A model generated the notes under the pieces. It was not told the DNA's origin, ran no database searches, and worked only from the letters and a program-made list of their open reading frames with translations. From NCBI GenBank assembly GCA_015680685.1, contig MNCI01003051.1, positions 1 to 64,000 of the forward strand: a stretch of DNA of 64,000 nt, in the 5' to 3' direction. Below, piece after piece: positions 46,810 to 58,315 of this stretch (its first letter is position 1; each line of letters begins with the position of its first letter). The position numbers and the translations under genes are program-made. The DNA comes from Gnetum montanum. Its lineage: Eukaryota > Streptophyta > Gnetopsida > Gnetales > Gnetaceae.

Positions 46810-48187
46810 TCCATATCATGAAAGATGCTTCCAATAAGGAGAACCACTTATTGGAAGATGCAACAATTGATCTTATCTTTGCTAGTGCTATAACTAAACA
46901 AATGCCCACTGCAACCAATTGGTACGATGGCATTCTCACCTACTTGCTCACTCAGGAGATGCCATAGGAGTGGGATGATAGGAAGGAACAACAATTTCTT
47001 CACCAAGTGAAACACTTTATGGAAATCAATGAACACCTTTACAAGGTGTGCACCAATGGCCAAGTTGGTTGCTATGTACCTAATGCTGATTAACTATGTG
47101 TTCTCCAAGATGCTCATGAGGGCCTTTGTGGGGGCCACTATGCTAGGAAATGCATGGCTATTAAGATCCTCATTGCAAGGTATTATTGGATAACACTTTT
47201 CAAGGACACTCACCACTTCGTTCACTTTTATGAATGCTGCCAATGTGATGGTATAATGACTACTCGTATGGAGGGACCTTAGTAGTGGATCCAACCATTG
47301 GAGCCCTTCAATATTTGGAGCATTGTTTTTCCATCACACCCATGTCAAATTGAAAGGCATACATCACAGTCATTGTTGACTATTATACGAAATAGGTTTG
47401 GGATGGCACATGCACTTATTTATGATAATGGTACTCATTCATAGGCACTACATTTCGAAAGCTTATGCAACACTTGGGGGTTAAACATAAATTAACAACA
47501 CCCTATCACCCCTAAGCCAATGGTCAAGCTAAGGTCACAAATAGAAAGATAATGAAATTACTAACAAGAACCATTTGTAAATATAGGAGGGATTAGAGCA
47601 TGAAACTCAAAAATGCCCTTTGGGCCTACTACTCCATTTGGAAACTTCCTATTGGCTACTCTCCCTATGATCTTGTGTATAGGAAATTACCAACCCTTCT
47701 AATTCAAACGGAGCTCCATACACTATCAATAACTTGTAACCTTGACCTTGACCTAAGTCTACCACAGAAAGAAAGATTGATGAACCTAAACTAGCTAGAC
47801 AAGAACCAATTGGTAGCCCTATCATCTAATGAGTTGCACAAGGCATTCAATAAACAATGTCATAACCTTAGAATAAGGAAAATAAAATTTCAACCAGAAG
47901 ATTAGGTCATCTACTAGAATCCCACACATGTACCATAAAGAACCAAGTTTCAAACATTGCATAAGGGGCCTTATATTATCTACGAAACCTTTACTTCTAT
48001 GGCCATGTTAATCTGCAAACCTAAAAGCCAAAATAAGAAATTGTTGGTCAACATGCAACAAATCAAACCTTGCCATGAACCAGAGAGTGCCAATAACCAA
48101 AACACCTTAGTGGATGGACATGCACGATCAATTTTTCATATCTCCTCCTTCCAAGTCGTGGAAGAGATGGCCATCCATGCTGATTAA
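46810..48187 (+). pseudogene. pol (IN): Element 3 integrase
   Basis: The leader (46830-47085) has QFLHQVKHFMEINEHLYKVC. The zinc domain at 47105-47260 shows DAHEGLCGGHYARKCM and CCQCDG. The core is internally deleted: IVDYYTK (about 47373-47395) runs straight into NRFGMAHALIYDNGTHS, so about 30 codons are missing and the frame has stops. The C-terminal part is open at 47600-47794 (PIGYSPYDLVYRKLPTL) and 47957-48187 (HKGPYIIYETFTS). Non-functional. Confidence 0.85.
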
Positions 48188-49600
48188 TTGAAGTGGATCC
48201 TTAGTTTTCTCTTTTTTTTTTACACTTTTTTAGTACATTTTTATCTTTCTTAAATTTTTTACAATTTCTTCTATATTTTACTTTATTTGGTTTGAGTTTT
48301 TCTAATGCTTTTCTTATGTTTTTTTCTCCTTTGTTGTTGCTTAGACTAAGTGCAACTATAGCTGTTAATTGATGGTGGTTTGTACCATAATGTTATTTGA
48401 TTGATAATGTCTAGATTTTATCTTTAAATTTTAGTGTTGATAACTAAGACATGGTTTTGTTTTCATGATAATAGGAAGTGAGTCCATGTCATCCACCCAT
48501 CCACAAAACTCTATGGTGTTCCCCTATTTTGGAAATGTGGTCCCTTCTTAAATGAAACTTTTAAAAGAACTTGTGACCTTGGTAGTTTTCAAACTTGAAA
48601 AGGATTAAAAGGATAGCCAAGAGTGTCACTTTAAGGGGTCTTAATGCTCTTTGTACTTTCCTATCCTCTTAGATGCATTAATATTCTCATAGATTTCTTA
48701 CCATTTTGCTATTGACCAATAATAGGAAGTTAAAAGTCTTTGCATGATGTGGTTTTCATCTAAAAAATATAAAAATAATAATAATAATGAGAATTCAAAG
48801 CACACACCTTAGATAAAATAATAGGCTACAAGCACTTGTTATGAGACTAGAAAGACATGTTACCCATGCTTGAAGGTCTCCTCTAACTAAGGTCCATCTC
48901 ACTTCCTAATTCTCTTTTCTTCTCTTTTAGAAAAAGTGATTGATCTATGGGGACATTCTTATGCCTTGATGGGGTGGACTAGTCTTGAAGTGTTAATGTG
49001 AAGTTACTAAAAGTGGTTGGTTTTAATTCAAACTAAGGATGGATGTTATCATATCATATTAATCACAAAATCCACAAGGGACATCATGTGATCATGATAC
49101 AGGATTCCATTCCACTCTCCACCTCATCCATCTCTACTTTCCATATCTCACATTACTACTTGTTTTTTTATATTTTTTTCAATGTCTTAGTTTGGTGCAT
49201 CAAAAGTTTTAGATGGTCTCTTTGGTAATTCAATCCTTAACTTACCATAACCATTAGTCATCCATGGAGCCCACAATCTCCTTGGTTTGAGGGCATGCAA
49301 GGGCATTAAGGACATGAGCCTACTATGGGCAAGTCCCACTTACATACTAATTGATTTGGTTAGTTAAGTTCCTTATACCTTAGGCATTTGTGCATTCAAA
49401 TATTTTGTTCTCCACATCAATTACGTCTATTTATGCATTCATTCATGGCATTTCTCTATCATTCTCCTAATTGAATCTTCTTTTTTATCCATATTTATGC
49501 ATTTCATCATGTTCTTGGCTTCATTGGCTTTCTCTGGACTTTGATTTGTTAAAAAAAATCCTTGTTTTGATTTGGTTTTTAAAGAAAATATTTTTGGCTT
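48188..49600 (+). other. Element 3 spacer between integrase and ORF3
   Basis: Non-coding, T-rich at its start. Contains the block CTAGAAAGACATG...GCTTGAAGGT (48853-48880) common to elements 1, 2 and 3. A weak counterpart of the internal polypurine tract (AAGTCGTGGAAGAGATGG) lies at 48154-48171, inside the integrase end. Confidence 0.6.
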
Positions 49601-49702
49601 CAGCCATGTTGATAGGGTCTCATCAACATGATCCGCTATGTTGATAGGATCCCATTGACATGGTCTGCTATGTCAATGGGAGGCAAAAATCCTATAAATA
49701 TA
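49601..49702 (+). promoter_or_regulatory. Internal U3-like promoter cassette upstream of ORF3 (element 3)
   Basis: CAGCCATGTTGATAGGG...CATCAACATGATC corresponds to CAGCCATGTCAATGGG...CATCAACATGATC in the U3 of this element's LTR (27632-27664), with about five differences over 33 bp, all transitions. The word repeats twice more, then a TATA box CCTATAAATATAG follows at 49691-49703. A conserved splice donor is about 130 bp downstream and the ORF3 ATG follows at 50135. Confidence 0.7.
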
Positions 49703-49835
49703 GTGTAACACTTTGTCATTTTCTTCTAAAAAATAAGGAATTTTTGCCATTCCAAGATCCCATGGCTTCCAAAGACCATATCTTGCCACCTACTTATTTG
49801 ATTTACCTTATTTTTCAGTCCTACAACTACTAGAG

Positions 49836-50134
49836 GTAAGCTCTACATCATGGAGGCCACAAGCCTTAGGTTTTTGAGAAAAAAAATTTTGTATTTTTTC
49901 TAACTCCCACAAGGTTTAATTAATAAAATAATATTAAAGTTGCTCATTTATGAGAGTTAAACCTTTCCAACAAACTTTGTTAGACATTAAAATGAAATAC
50001 TAATAAAATAATATTAAAGTATCAAATTTTCCATGGTCATAACTTAGCCAAGTGTAACTACTCGAAGAGACAATGTACCTAAAAGTTATAAGTTACACAT
50101 CACATACTAATCCTTGATTATGTTGTGATCATAG
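49836..50134 (+). other. Putative 5'-leader intron of element 3 ORF3
   Basis: Donor CTAGAG|GTAAGCTCTAC, acceptor TTGTGATCATAG|ATGGCACC, 299 bp. Both sites match those of element 2 (292 bp). The acceptor abuts the ORF3 ATG. Confidence 0.6.
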
Positions 50135-50143
50135 ATGGCACCT

Positions 50144-50255
50144 AAAGGAAAGCATCGACTAGATGTAGAATCATCCCAACCAAAGGACATGTGGCCTAGA
50201 ACTAGAAGGGACCATCAACTAGAATAGCCTTAGGGGTAGGCAACTGAGATACATG
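50144..50255 (+). repeat. 112-bp flanking duplication, left copy
   Basis: The 112 bp immediately left of element C are repeated at 60435-60546 immediately right of it, with about eight differences. It consists of ORF3 sequence from AAAGGAAAGCATCG to GAGATACATG. Confidence 0.93.
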
Positions 50256-52423
50256 TGTACTGTCCGAAATCATCGGCGTAAGGTTGGAAGAAAAACAAAT
50301 GCCTAAAGATCTCCGGAGAGATACAATAGACCCTACCTTCGCGTGAGGGCAAGCTGGAAATAAACAAAGGTAGAGTGCCTTGAATGGTCTGCGCATAGAT
50401 CAAACAAGGACTTCCCCAACATACGCTGTTGCGATGCACTGGGTTACACATAAACGAGTGCGAACGGTGGAACAGAATGTAAAAAAGCATGTACAGCGAA
50501 ACAAATGTAAACAACTGTAAACAGTGTAATAACTGGCTGGAAAAAAATGCAAACAATGTAGATTACAAATGTGCACCAGTCAAAACGTAGTTGCGGATTA
50601 TCGCAAGTCAGACATTTAGCCCCTGTGGGAATGCAGACGCTAGGAGAGTGCAGGTTTTTGACTCCAAAGTGTCCGACATGTGAGATTTTCGATGCTCAAG
50701 GTTGCTCAACATGACCAAGTTTTGTATGGCGGAATCTGCCCAACGTTCTATGCTCTTGTGTGTTTAGAATTGCCAACCCTGATTTAGTGTGAGATCGAGG
50801 TATTTATGCAAGTTTGAGTGCGGGATTTGGATCTGTGTGGAAGATCCATGGTTACTAGATGCAGGAAATGTGGATTGGGCGACAGGTGTGAATGTTTTGA
50901 CTAGATGCATAGAATTTTACAATGTACAAGGTGTAGTGTGACCAAGATCTCTTACACTAGTGTGTGTAATCCACAGTACAAGAGCTTGATACGCTGAAAA
51001 ATGCAAGATGTACAAAGAATGTTAAAGTATAGGAGTGGATCTGGATGTTTAGCCTCCGGATCTGCAGATCTGTGCTATTTTTGCTCTGCCAAGGCCTCCA
51101 GTGTATGTGGATCTAGGTTTGGTGTGTCTGTAGCGTGTCCTAGCATCAGCATCTAGCATCCAGCGTCCAACGTGTCCAAGTGTTTACACTGTGCGTACGC
51201 TGGTGTCAGCGTGCTAGCATGACCATTAGCATGTCCAATGTTTATGATGCATTTTGACCCCATTTTCAACCTATGAAGCCTATTCTAAGAGTGGATCTAG
51301 ATGCCTAAGGTCCAAAGGGTGTTGCATGTCAAATTTGAGCTCATTCAGAGGCTATTTTGGCTCTATTTTGGTTGGTCATGCTGTGGTCAAGCTATGCAGC
51401 GTGACCAAAGTGTGATCCCAACATGACCAAGTGTTCATGCTATGTTTTGAGCTAATTTTTGGATGCTAATCCCCCTTTCTAATGCCTGAATGCTACCTAT
51501 TCTCTAGGGTGGTCTGGGTGTTGATTTTGACTCTGTTTTGCTTTTGTTTCAAACCTATTTAGTTTGGTCACGCTATGTTTATGCTGTGTAGCGTGACCAA
51601 AGTGGGACCCCAGCGTGACCAAGTTTAGATGGCATGTTTGAAGCCCAAATTGTGATTTTTTTAAGCCTATGAACATGTACAAGTGCTACCTATCCCTGGG
51701 GGTTGCTCATATGTTGAAGATGATGCCCCAAAATGGTTGATTTGCCCTATTTTTATTTGGTCATGTTGTGGTCACGCTGTGCAACGTGACCAAAGTGAGA
51801 CCCCAACATGACCAAGTTAAAATGACATATTTGAAGCTCAAATCTTGATTTTCTAAAGCCTTTGAACATGTACAAGTGCTTTCAGTCCCTGTAAGTTGCT
51901 CTAGTGTTGAAGATGCTACCTAAAACTACTTGTTCTGCCCTGTTTTTGCTTGGTTACGCTGTGCTTACATTGTGTAGCGTCTGAAAAAGTAACCCCAGCG
52001 TCACCAACTGAAAATACCTCATTTAAGGCCCAAATTTAGATTTTCTAGAGGCTAGGAGTTGTTGGGGGCCTTGGTGAAGGTCATGGGGGGTCCTTATGCT
52101 CAATTTCAGCCTATTTTGACTTAGTTTCAGGGCTCCAAAAGTTGGTGCCGCTGATCCTTACGCTATGCAGCGTAAGCCAGTGTGACCAAAGTGTAGCTAG
52201 CCTGAACCAAGCATTTTGAGCCTGAAAATTTTGATTCTAGATGTTGGAAGTTGGTGCAGTCACCTGTGGGCCCTGGGGGACCTTTCCTATTGAATCATGA
52301 ACCATTGGGGGCTATTTCGGAGGCCTCCAAGTTTGGTCATATTGTACTCATGCTTGGGTAGCTGCATGACTTAGCTTAAATCTTCTCTGAAAGTGTTAGG
52401 CCAAAATTTTTGTGGTGTTTTCA
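50256..52423 (-). repeat. 3' LTR of element C, with about 192-bp internal repeats
   Basis: 2,168 bp; plus strand TGTACTGTCC...GGTGTTTTCA. The right part contains six diverged tandem units of about 192 bp, with anchor words GGTCA/GGTTA at 51374, 51566, 51759, 51952, 52144 and 52335. Most units hold a near-palindrome of the type ACGCTGTGCAGCGT followed by GACCAAAGTG. Confidence 0.9.
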
Positions 52424-52436
52424 TTGGCCCCTCTTT
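52424..52436 (-). other. Polypurine tract of element C
   Basis: Minus strand AAAGAGGGGCCAA before TGAAAACACC. Confidence 0.8.
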
Positions 52437-53579
52437 GTTGACACCTAGAGGAATCTACCTGAGAGGCATCAACAAAGATATCTAAAACACCACGGGCAAC
52501 TGGGTATCAAGCATTGTTCTTCGACACTTGGCCAGATGTCATCGCACCGTGTTCAAAAGTACATGGGATTGGGAAATGAGGTTTCGAGATGTATAGGGAG
52601 AAGGTTTGTAACTTTGAGATCGAGGATTGATGAAGGGATGATTTTGTTTAACTGTGGGAAGAGGAATGCTCTTGTGTGAACACATCATGTTGGTCCTTGT
52701 CAATAGCCAGTATCTAGCAGACTTGGGATCAAGACATGAGAAGTGCATCCTTTGGAGGAACGAGACTCTTGTACCATGTTTAAGAGAACCTATTGTCAAT
52801 AGCCAAAGCCACGCGATGAGGTGGTGCGTTCTTTGGAGAAATAGGACCCTTGGGAGTATCAGAGGGAACCCGTTGTCAATAGCCAAAGCCACGCAATGAT
52901 GTGGTATGACATAATTGCTTAAGACACGAGTGTTTTCCTGCCTTCCTGCCTAGGGCTTATATGGAAAGAGCCAATGGCCTTATGATGTATTTTGCTCTTT
53001 GATTTTTTTCTTTTTTTTTTTTATCTTTTCCTTTTTTTTATTTTTTTGGTTTTTTTTTTGAACAAAGCTCTCTTTCAATGTTATACTCATGCTCGTGTGC
53101 TTGTATCTGTTTCATGTGCTTTGCTATGTGTTGTAATTGCCTGGAGAGTTACAGTGTGTAACCATGTGTTCAGAGTTTTGGAATGACTAGGATGTATCCA
53201 AGAAATATAACTGAATAGGGTAGGGAATGAGGGGCATTTGGGGAACTGGGAATGTACTTGTGAACGGTTTAATTAACTTGGTTACATGCATCAGGAACAA
53301 TGTGGTACCTCATCGCCGTGATGAAGTGCATCTGTGTACAAACACCTCTGGGTGTCATCCTCAAAACATAACTCCAAGAAGACAGGAAAGCCACAATTGA
53401 ATCAGTTAGGTTAACATTTTAAACATGGATGCAACTGATGGGATGGAGACACCACGTGCAACTGTGGGCCAACAAAATTGAGCAACAGTAATGTTGTCAG
53501 AGTCCATGTGATGAATTCATGCAGTAGGTTGATGAAGACATGCCATTTGATTTCAGCAACAGATTAGTATGCCAGTGAA
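52437..53579 (-). other. Element C 3' non-coding region
   Basis: No gene. Contains two and a half imperfect tandem units sharing TTGTCAATAGCCAAAGCCAC (about 52693-52900) and a long T-rich run (53004-53062). Confidence 0.6.
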
Positions 53580-54015
53580 TAAGTTGCCAGTTTATAGTCT
53601 TGGCGGACTGTTGTGGATTAATTTTATGTCATAACCCGTTGGACATTGCTAGTTTAGCGTCATAGCGGACAGTGCGATGCTAGTTTATAGTCATGGCGAA
53701 CTATGGAGAGGCGAGCTAGTTTATAGTCTTAGCGGACTCTATCAGATGAGAGTGTGGTAGTTTATCATCATTCCAGATGATCTTTGGCATCAGTTTTAGG
53801 TCATGATGCTAGGACTGCTCTGTGGTACCAATTTATCATCATGATTCCAGGACGAATCTGTGGTATCAGTTTATCGTCATGATGCTAGGACGAGTCTGTG
53901 GTATCAATTTACCGTCATGATCCTAGGACAAATCTATGGTATCAGTTTACCATCATGATGCCAAGACAAATATGTGGTATCAGTTTACCATCGTGATGTC
54001 AAGACGATGTGTGGA
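53580..54015 (-). repeat. Hairpin-repeat array 1 of element C
   Basis: About a dozen units, same class as 33370-33935: CAGTTTATAGTCTTGGCG then GACT (stem AGTC/GACT), CTAGTTTAGCGTCATAGCG then GAC, and later longer units with CAGTTTATCGTCATGATGC then AGGACGA. Confidence 0.85.
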
Positions 54016-54134
54016 TGCATGCACGTATGTCTAGGTGATCTTGCAAAAGAAGAAACTAGAGAACACAATGTCAAGTAGTAACTGCTGAAAATAGAACCTA
54101 AATGCACAAGAAAAATAGAAAATAATGCAAAAAG

Positions 54135-54250
54135 TGGTAGTTTAGGGCCTTTTCGGGCCATGCATGGTAGTTTAAAGCCGTACTAGGCCATGTGTTAGTT
54201 TAAGGCCTTTTCGGGCCATAGGCTAGTTTAAGGCCTTTTCAGGCTGCATG
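54135..54250. repeat. Hairpin-repeat array 2 of element C
   Basis: Four units of AGTTTAAGGCC-TTTTCG-GGCC type, equivalent to 38985-39115 in B. Only about 120 bp separate it from array 1, against about 5 kb in B. Confidence 0.85.
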
Positions 54251-54599
54251 TAAATGCGTAAGCTAGTACAATGCAAACAAAGGTGACGTATGCACAATGA
54301 ACAAAGGTGAAGAGTGGGTGGGGATTAGACATGTTTTTAGCTGCAGGGGAGCCTTGATCGTGTGGTTGTTTCCTAGCCAGATGTGGTCTAGGTGGCGTGC
54401 TAGGTTTTGGTTGCTCTAGGAGGCTTTTAGTTTTTACCACTCGTTCGGCGTTTTAGCAATAGGTGTTGTGTTTGTTGCCATGGGTGTTCTATCAAAAGAC
54501 TCTTCTTTCAAGACTTGTGACATGTCTATGTTGTGGATGGCTTGAAAGGAATTGTTATTTCCATGTATGATGACTTGTCCACCTTCGTATGGAAGGAAA

Positions 54600-55174
54600 A
54601 TTTCTTGATGTATTGGTGAGGAAACGGTCCGTTGTTGGGCTAGCTAAGGTCTGCCAAGAATCATGTTGAAACTTGGCATCTCTTCTATGACAGTGAACTC
54701 TGCACTGGTGGGGAATTTTTCTCCTGCCTCAAAGGCTAAGTTTATTGTGCCCTTAACTATGACATGTGATCCGTTGAAGGATTTTAAACATGTGGTTTTC
54801 GTTGGCATGATCTCGTCTATCATGCCTAGTTTATCGATGATGAAGTATAAAGCTACGTTTGTTGCTGCACCGTCATCAACGTGCACTCTGTGAATGGTAC
54901 ATTGTCCAACACATACACTGATTGACAATGGAGCTATTGTGACTTCCCCTCGTTCGGGGTTACGTTTAACTGCATCATCACAGAAGGCTAAGGTGTTTGA
55001 ACATAATCCTTGTGGTGTGTGTTGTAAAATCGTTGCACAGATGGATTCCATGTTAGCAAGGATGTCCTCTATAATAGGAATGGATGCTAACGTTTGCACT
55101 AAGGCTTTGCGATGAGCCGATGATGCCATGACCAGGCCGTACAAGCTCATCGTTGTGTTCTTCTGTTTGAGCAT
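54600..55174 (-). pseudogene. pol (PR): Element C protease
   Basis: Open for 176 codons (55174-54647): RVHVDDGAATNVALYF active site, then VIEEMPSFNMILGRP, followed by a stop where B continues with SWL. Homologous to B 39349-40182. This is the last pol domain before the arrays. Confidence 0.85.
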
Positions 55175-55489
55175 TTGTTTTACCTAGGCTAGTGCACCTA
55201 CAAAGTCTATGTTGTTGGTCATTGTGTTGGCTTTGGCTTCCTTCGTGCGGGTTCAGGGATGGGCCTCTTGCATAGAGGGCTTGGGCCTGGTTTACTTGAG
55301 ATTAGGGGTAGGGGCCCTAGCGTTCAATTTTTGCTTGCTTGGTATGGCTTTTGTTTCAGGTGTGGAGGTTGTTCATTGTCCGTTTATCCTCTTCTGCTGC
55401 CATTTGGTAGGCTTACCTATGTTGTTGGCAAGGTTGACTCTTGAGGGAGAAGAGGCTGAGATGTTGCCTACGGTTGGGCTCTAGGTAGG

Positions 55490-57663
55490 TGAGGGGCCAT
55501 CGCGTGGTGGCACCTTTATGACAAATGGTAGTTTGGAAGGAGTTTTTGGTGTTTGACTAGCTTGTTGTGGCACCTTGATGATGAAAGGTTTCTTTGCGGT
55601 TATGGTCAGTGCATCATGCCAGTTTAATGTCTTAGCGGATGATGACGCTTCCTTCTAGTTTAACGTCTTAGCGAACAACCGTGGTGGTACTTTGAGCACG
55701 AAAGGTGTCGTCAGTGCTCTAGGTGACACCTTGATGACCATGGAAGGCCTCTTGCTCATGGAGGTGGAGGGGATCGTTGCCTTGCTGAGAGGCATACAGA
55801 TCGCGAAAGATTGCCGCACAGGTTTGGGCTTGCTTCCTATGCTAATGGAATTTATGACATAGGAGGCATCATCTGTGCTAGGTTGACTCAAGGTGTTGAT
55901 ATTGAGTTGGCCCCGTTCTATCATTGTCTAAAGATCATCCTATAAGGCACGACAATTGTCGGTATTGTGACCGAACATCTCGTGGTAGTGACAGAATTGA
56001 TCTAACTTGAAGTGTCGTGGGACCGGGGGCTCATTTGGTGCTGCTAAGGTGGGATTCCTTAGTAGCTCACAGTACCTGTCGTGTCTTCGATGAGCATTCT
56101 CTGCTACTTTTTGTATTGGATTTGCCCGATTTTGAGGAGTTGCTCTAGTAGTTCAAAGGGTCACGTGGGTAGCGGCGTATACTTAGAGCGATTCTTGCAC
56201 TGAAAGTTGGGCCTTGGGATGGCCCCTATCATTGTAGGTAGGTTGGTATTGGTGTTTTTTATTTTTGTTCTTGCAGCTACAGTTTCTGTTGTTGTATGTT
56301 ATTTGGCAACATGTTGGTTCTTGTAAGCCACATAGGCAGGATCATTGCTAGTTTGTGCAGGTTGTTCAATGTTCTTGATCTACATGAAGGCTTGGGTCAA
56401 CATTTGAGTGCTTAGGTAGTACAGTTTGAACTTAACAAAGTCATTCACGGCTCCCTTCAGAATCGTAAGCAAATACATTTCATGGATGGGCTCATGAAGT
56501 TCATTAAGGGTTGTGCTCCATCGTTGAATGAACTTCTGCACAGGCTCTAATGGTGCTTGTTTCACCTGTATCAGAGTGTCTAGTGTTGCTTCAGGCTTCA
56601 AGTTGTACTTAAACCTGGTAATGAACTAGTATAATAGATCCTCAAGAGAGGATATGGAGTTACATGGCACGACTCAGTACCAGTCTAAGGCTATGCCCAT
56701 TAAGGACATAGCGAACACGCGCAAGATTGCGTGGGGCCAAGCTTGAAGCAATAGAGTTTTTGATCAAAATGTGACTAAGTAAGCATTCGGATCTCCCTTC
56801 CCGTTGTACTTGGTTAACTGGGAAAGTGTGATTCCCTTGGGTAAAGCTAATGGTCGCACTAAAGAGCTAATTGGATCATCTTGGTAGAAGTCCAGTACTT
56901 TAACTTGTTCAATGTTTGCCATTTTTAGGTGCTTTACCTCTTTAGCTAACGCTTGCATAATTTTTTAGACTTCTACCCACTCTTTGTGGTAGGAAAATTA
57001 CTTGGCTGGGGAGATTGGGTTGTCATTTGTTGTTGTGGAGAAATGTTTAGAGTTGTGGTTGCGAGGTGTGGCACATTGAAGTGAGTGGGTTGTTGAACAA
57101 GGGGTATGGTTCCTTTCCTAGCCACAAACTATGAAGTGACACCCTGGATGTGCGAAGCTGAAGTGATGAAAGGGGCTCCATGTGTTTGCATGTGTGGTAT
57201 GTACTAGGTGGAGATGGACGTGGGTAATCTCTGTTGGGATACAGGTGCTTGTGTGCTCGTTCACACTTGGTGAGTGGCCGTCTATCCCATGCGTAGGTGG
57301 AATGATGGGTTCACGTAGGCGTGGGGAGTGAGGGTGTAATATGAATCCTCATGTTCAGATTATGCCGCAAAGTCATCTTTCTCATCTTGGTTTTGGGGCT
57401 CCTCAGTGGGCCGCCTTGAGCTTTGGCTCCTTTCCATAAGGAGTTAGGAGATGAGTCAATGCTAGGGCTCAGAAAGGGGGATGATGTCATATACGGAGGG
57501 AGTGAATTCATGACCCCCCATGTATATGTGCTCAAAGTTTCGTTTCACTTCCTTCTCTGTGTGGTCAATGGGAAGGTTGGCCTGAATCTTCACACAGATG
57601 TAGTTATATTGTTCTTATGTGAGGATTATGTGCATGTGTGTTGGAAATCTGGGAAGACTCCAT
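55490..57663 (-). pseudogene. gag: Element C gag
   Basis: ATG at 57663 (MESSQISN). EEYNYICVKIQ (about 57610, shifted frame) matches B gag. Core open at 56958-56764 (VLDFYQDDPIS, LTKYNGKGDPNAYLVTF) and 56601-56380 (VKQAPLEPVQKFIQRW, LLTILKGAVNDF). Zinc-binding block CHYHEMFGHNTDNC at about 55950-55995. The following linker (55500-55770) carries four PF[VI][VLI]KVP-type motifs, as in B. Two hairpin-type units lie inside the linker (55619-55680). Several stops and frameshifts. Confidence 0.8.
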
Positions 57664-57749
57664 GGTGATGTGTGACTGGGCAACGTACGAACAAGGCAAC
57701 AAGGCAACAAGTGCAGCGTGTGGTCTGGGCTGAGGATGCAACGTGTGTA

Positions 57750-58205
57750 ATGTGAGTAGACTACAGCGTGTGTAGCATGAGAAGTCTACAGCGTGACTAA
57801 CTATCTAGCGTGACTAACTATCCAACGTGACTAACTATCCAGCGTGACTAACTGTCCAACGTGACTAACTGTCTAGCATGACTAACTATAGTGTGATTAA
57901 CTACAATGTGACTCACTGTCCAGCTTGACTAATTGTCCAACATGACCAACTGCAGCGTGACTAACTACAACGTGACTAACTATCCAGCATGACCAACTAC
58001 AGCGTGAGTAACTTTCCAGCTTAACTAACTGTCCAGCATGACTAACTATCTAGCTTGACTAACTGTCTAGTGTAACTAACTACAGCGTGATTAACTGTCC
58101 AGCGTGACCAACTACAGCATGACTAACTGTCTAGCTTGACTAACTATCCAGCGTGACTAACTTTCTAGCTTGACTAACTGTCCAGCGTGACTAACTACAA
58201 CGTGT
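57750..58205 (-). repeat. Tandem array of about 17 bp in the element C leader
   Basis: Roughly 25 units of CAGCGTGACTAACTGTC with variants (CAACGTGACTAACTATC, TAGCATGACTAACTGTC). Lies between the gag ATG and the primer-binding site, so it is in the 5' leader of the element RNA. Element B has no such array there. Confidence 0.9.
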
Positions 58206-58291
58206 GGAAAGCTAAGTATAAAATTCTTCTAAGTGTCCAGCATGTGAACACTAGATCTAGGACGCTAAGAGGTAGATCTAACGGAGGTTCA

Positions 58292-58310
58292 GGCCCTCCT
58301 TCTAGCGCCA
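58292..58310 (-). other. Primer-binding site of element C
   Basis: Minus strand TGGCGCTAGAAGGAGGGCC, 5 nt after the LTR end. Confidence 0.8.
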
Positions 58311-58315
58311 AATAT

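Noticed and set aside
50144-50255. Normal target-site duplication of element C
   Set aside because: 112 bp is far longer than integrase produces, and one LTR end is truncated at a microhomology, so it is listed as an unusual insertion.
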